DNA of 6,470 nt, from contig DLMX01000059.1 of NCBI GenBank assembly GCA_002479405.1, positions 1 to 6,470 on the forward strand, given 5' to 3'. This stretch comes from Methylophilaceae bacterium UBA7525 (GTDB taxonomy: Bacteria; Pseudomonadota; Gammaproteobacteria; Burkholderiales; Methylophilaceae). The notes beneath the pieces are model-generated. The model worked only from the letters and a program-made list of their open reading frames with translations, made no database searches and was not told the DNA's origin. Every line of letters starts with the position of its first letter. The first letter of the stretch is position 1. A program made the translations under genes and the position numbers. Below are positions 6,340 through 6,470 of this stretch, in pieces.

Positions 6340-6470
6340 ATGCCAGTCGTTACCATCCAGCCATCCGGCAATACTACAGAAGCTGCTGCCGGCAGCAGCA
6401 TACTCTCGGCGCTGCTTGCGGCCGGGATAGATATTAAGCACAAATGCGAGGGCAAGGCCGAGTGCGGTTC
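6340..6470 (+). CDS. 2Fe-2S ferredoxin, N-terminal part (runs off the window)
   Basis: The ATG at 6340 follows AAGGAG (6326-6331) by eight bases; an in-frame GTG at 6331 overlaps that site and is less likely. The 43 complete codons visible read MPVVTIQPSGN, then an Ala/Ser/Leu-rich helix (SSILSALLAAGIDI), then HKCEGKAECG. Two strands, a helix and a cluster-binding loop in this order are the beta-grasp ferredoxin start. Cys36 and Cys42 are spaced C-x5-C, as in adrenodoxin and putidaredoxin-type ferredoxins, rather than the C-x4-C of plant-type ones; a third Cys is expected just beyond the edge. It would carry single electrons to an unknown partner. It is divergent from dadA and need not be functionally tied to it. 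Confidence 0.8.
   Translation, partial: MPVVTIQPSGNTTEAAAGSSILSALLAAGIDIKHKCEGKAECG

Overview
The window reads as chromosomal DNA of a Gram-negative proteobacterium. The evidence is an outer-membrane porin with a signal peptide and C-terminal phenylalanine, periplasmic ModA, and a DadA very close to the enterobacterial protein. GC-rich coding sequence and the style of ModA and DadA suggest a betaproteobacterium, but this is an inference and no species can be named. Coding density is high, and there is no sign of insertion sequences, CRISPR arrays, phage or RNA genes.

Positions 1-4832 (+ strand) form a molybdate-uptake cluster. It starts with the 3' part of modE, the molybdate-responsive regulator, with its DNA-binding domain and two Mop domains. 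An 80-bp gap follows that holds a very good match to a ModE operator over a likely promoter. Next come an outer-membrane porin of the phosphate-selective (OprP/OprO) type, modA (periplasmic molybdate-binding protein), modB (permease) and modC (ATPase with a TOBE domain). The order suggests a complete path for molybdate: pore through the outer membrane, capture in the periplasm, ATP-driven import, and shut-off by ModE when molybdate is plentiful. The porin is the unusual member, since classical mod operons do not include one.

An 8-bp-stem hairpin lies between the convergent ends of modC and dadA. dadA (- strand, 4871-6109) encodes the FAD-dependent D-amino acid dehydrogenase and is unrelated to molybdate. 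A 230-bp divergent intergenic region with two dyad symmetries separates it from the start of a 2Fe-2S ferredoxin gene that runs off the right edge.

The main points for follow-up are an internal Shine-Dalgarno/GTG pair inside modE placed exactly at the border of the Mop domains, which could yield a free molbindin-like protein; the ModE-operator-controlled porin as a candidate molybdate pore; and a chain of overlapping mini-ORFs leading into modB.
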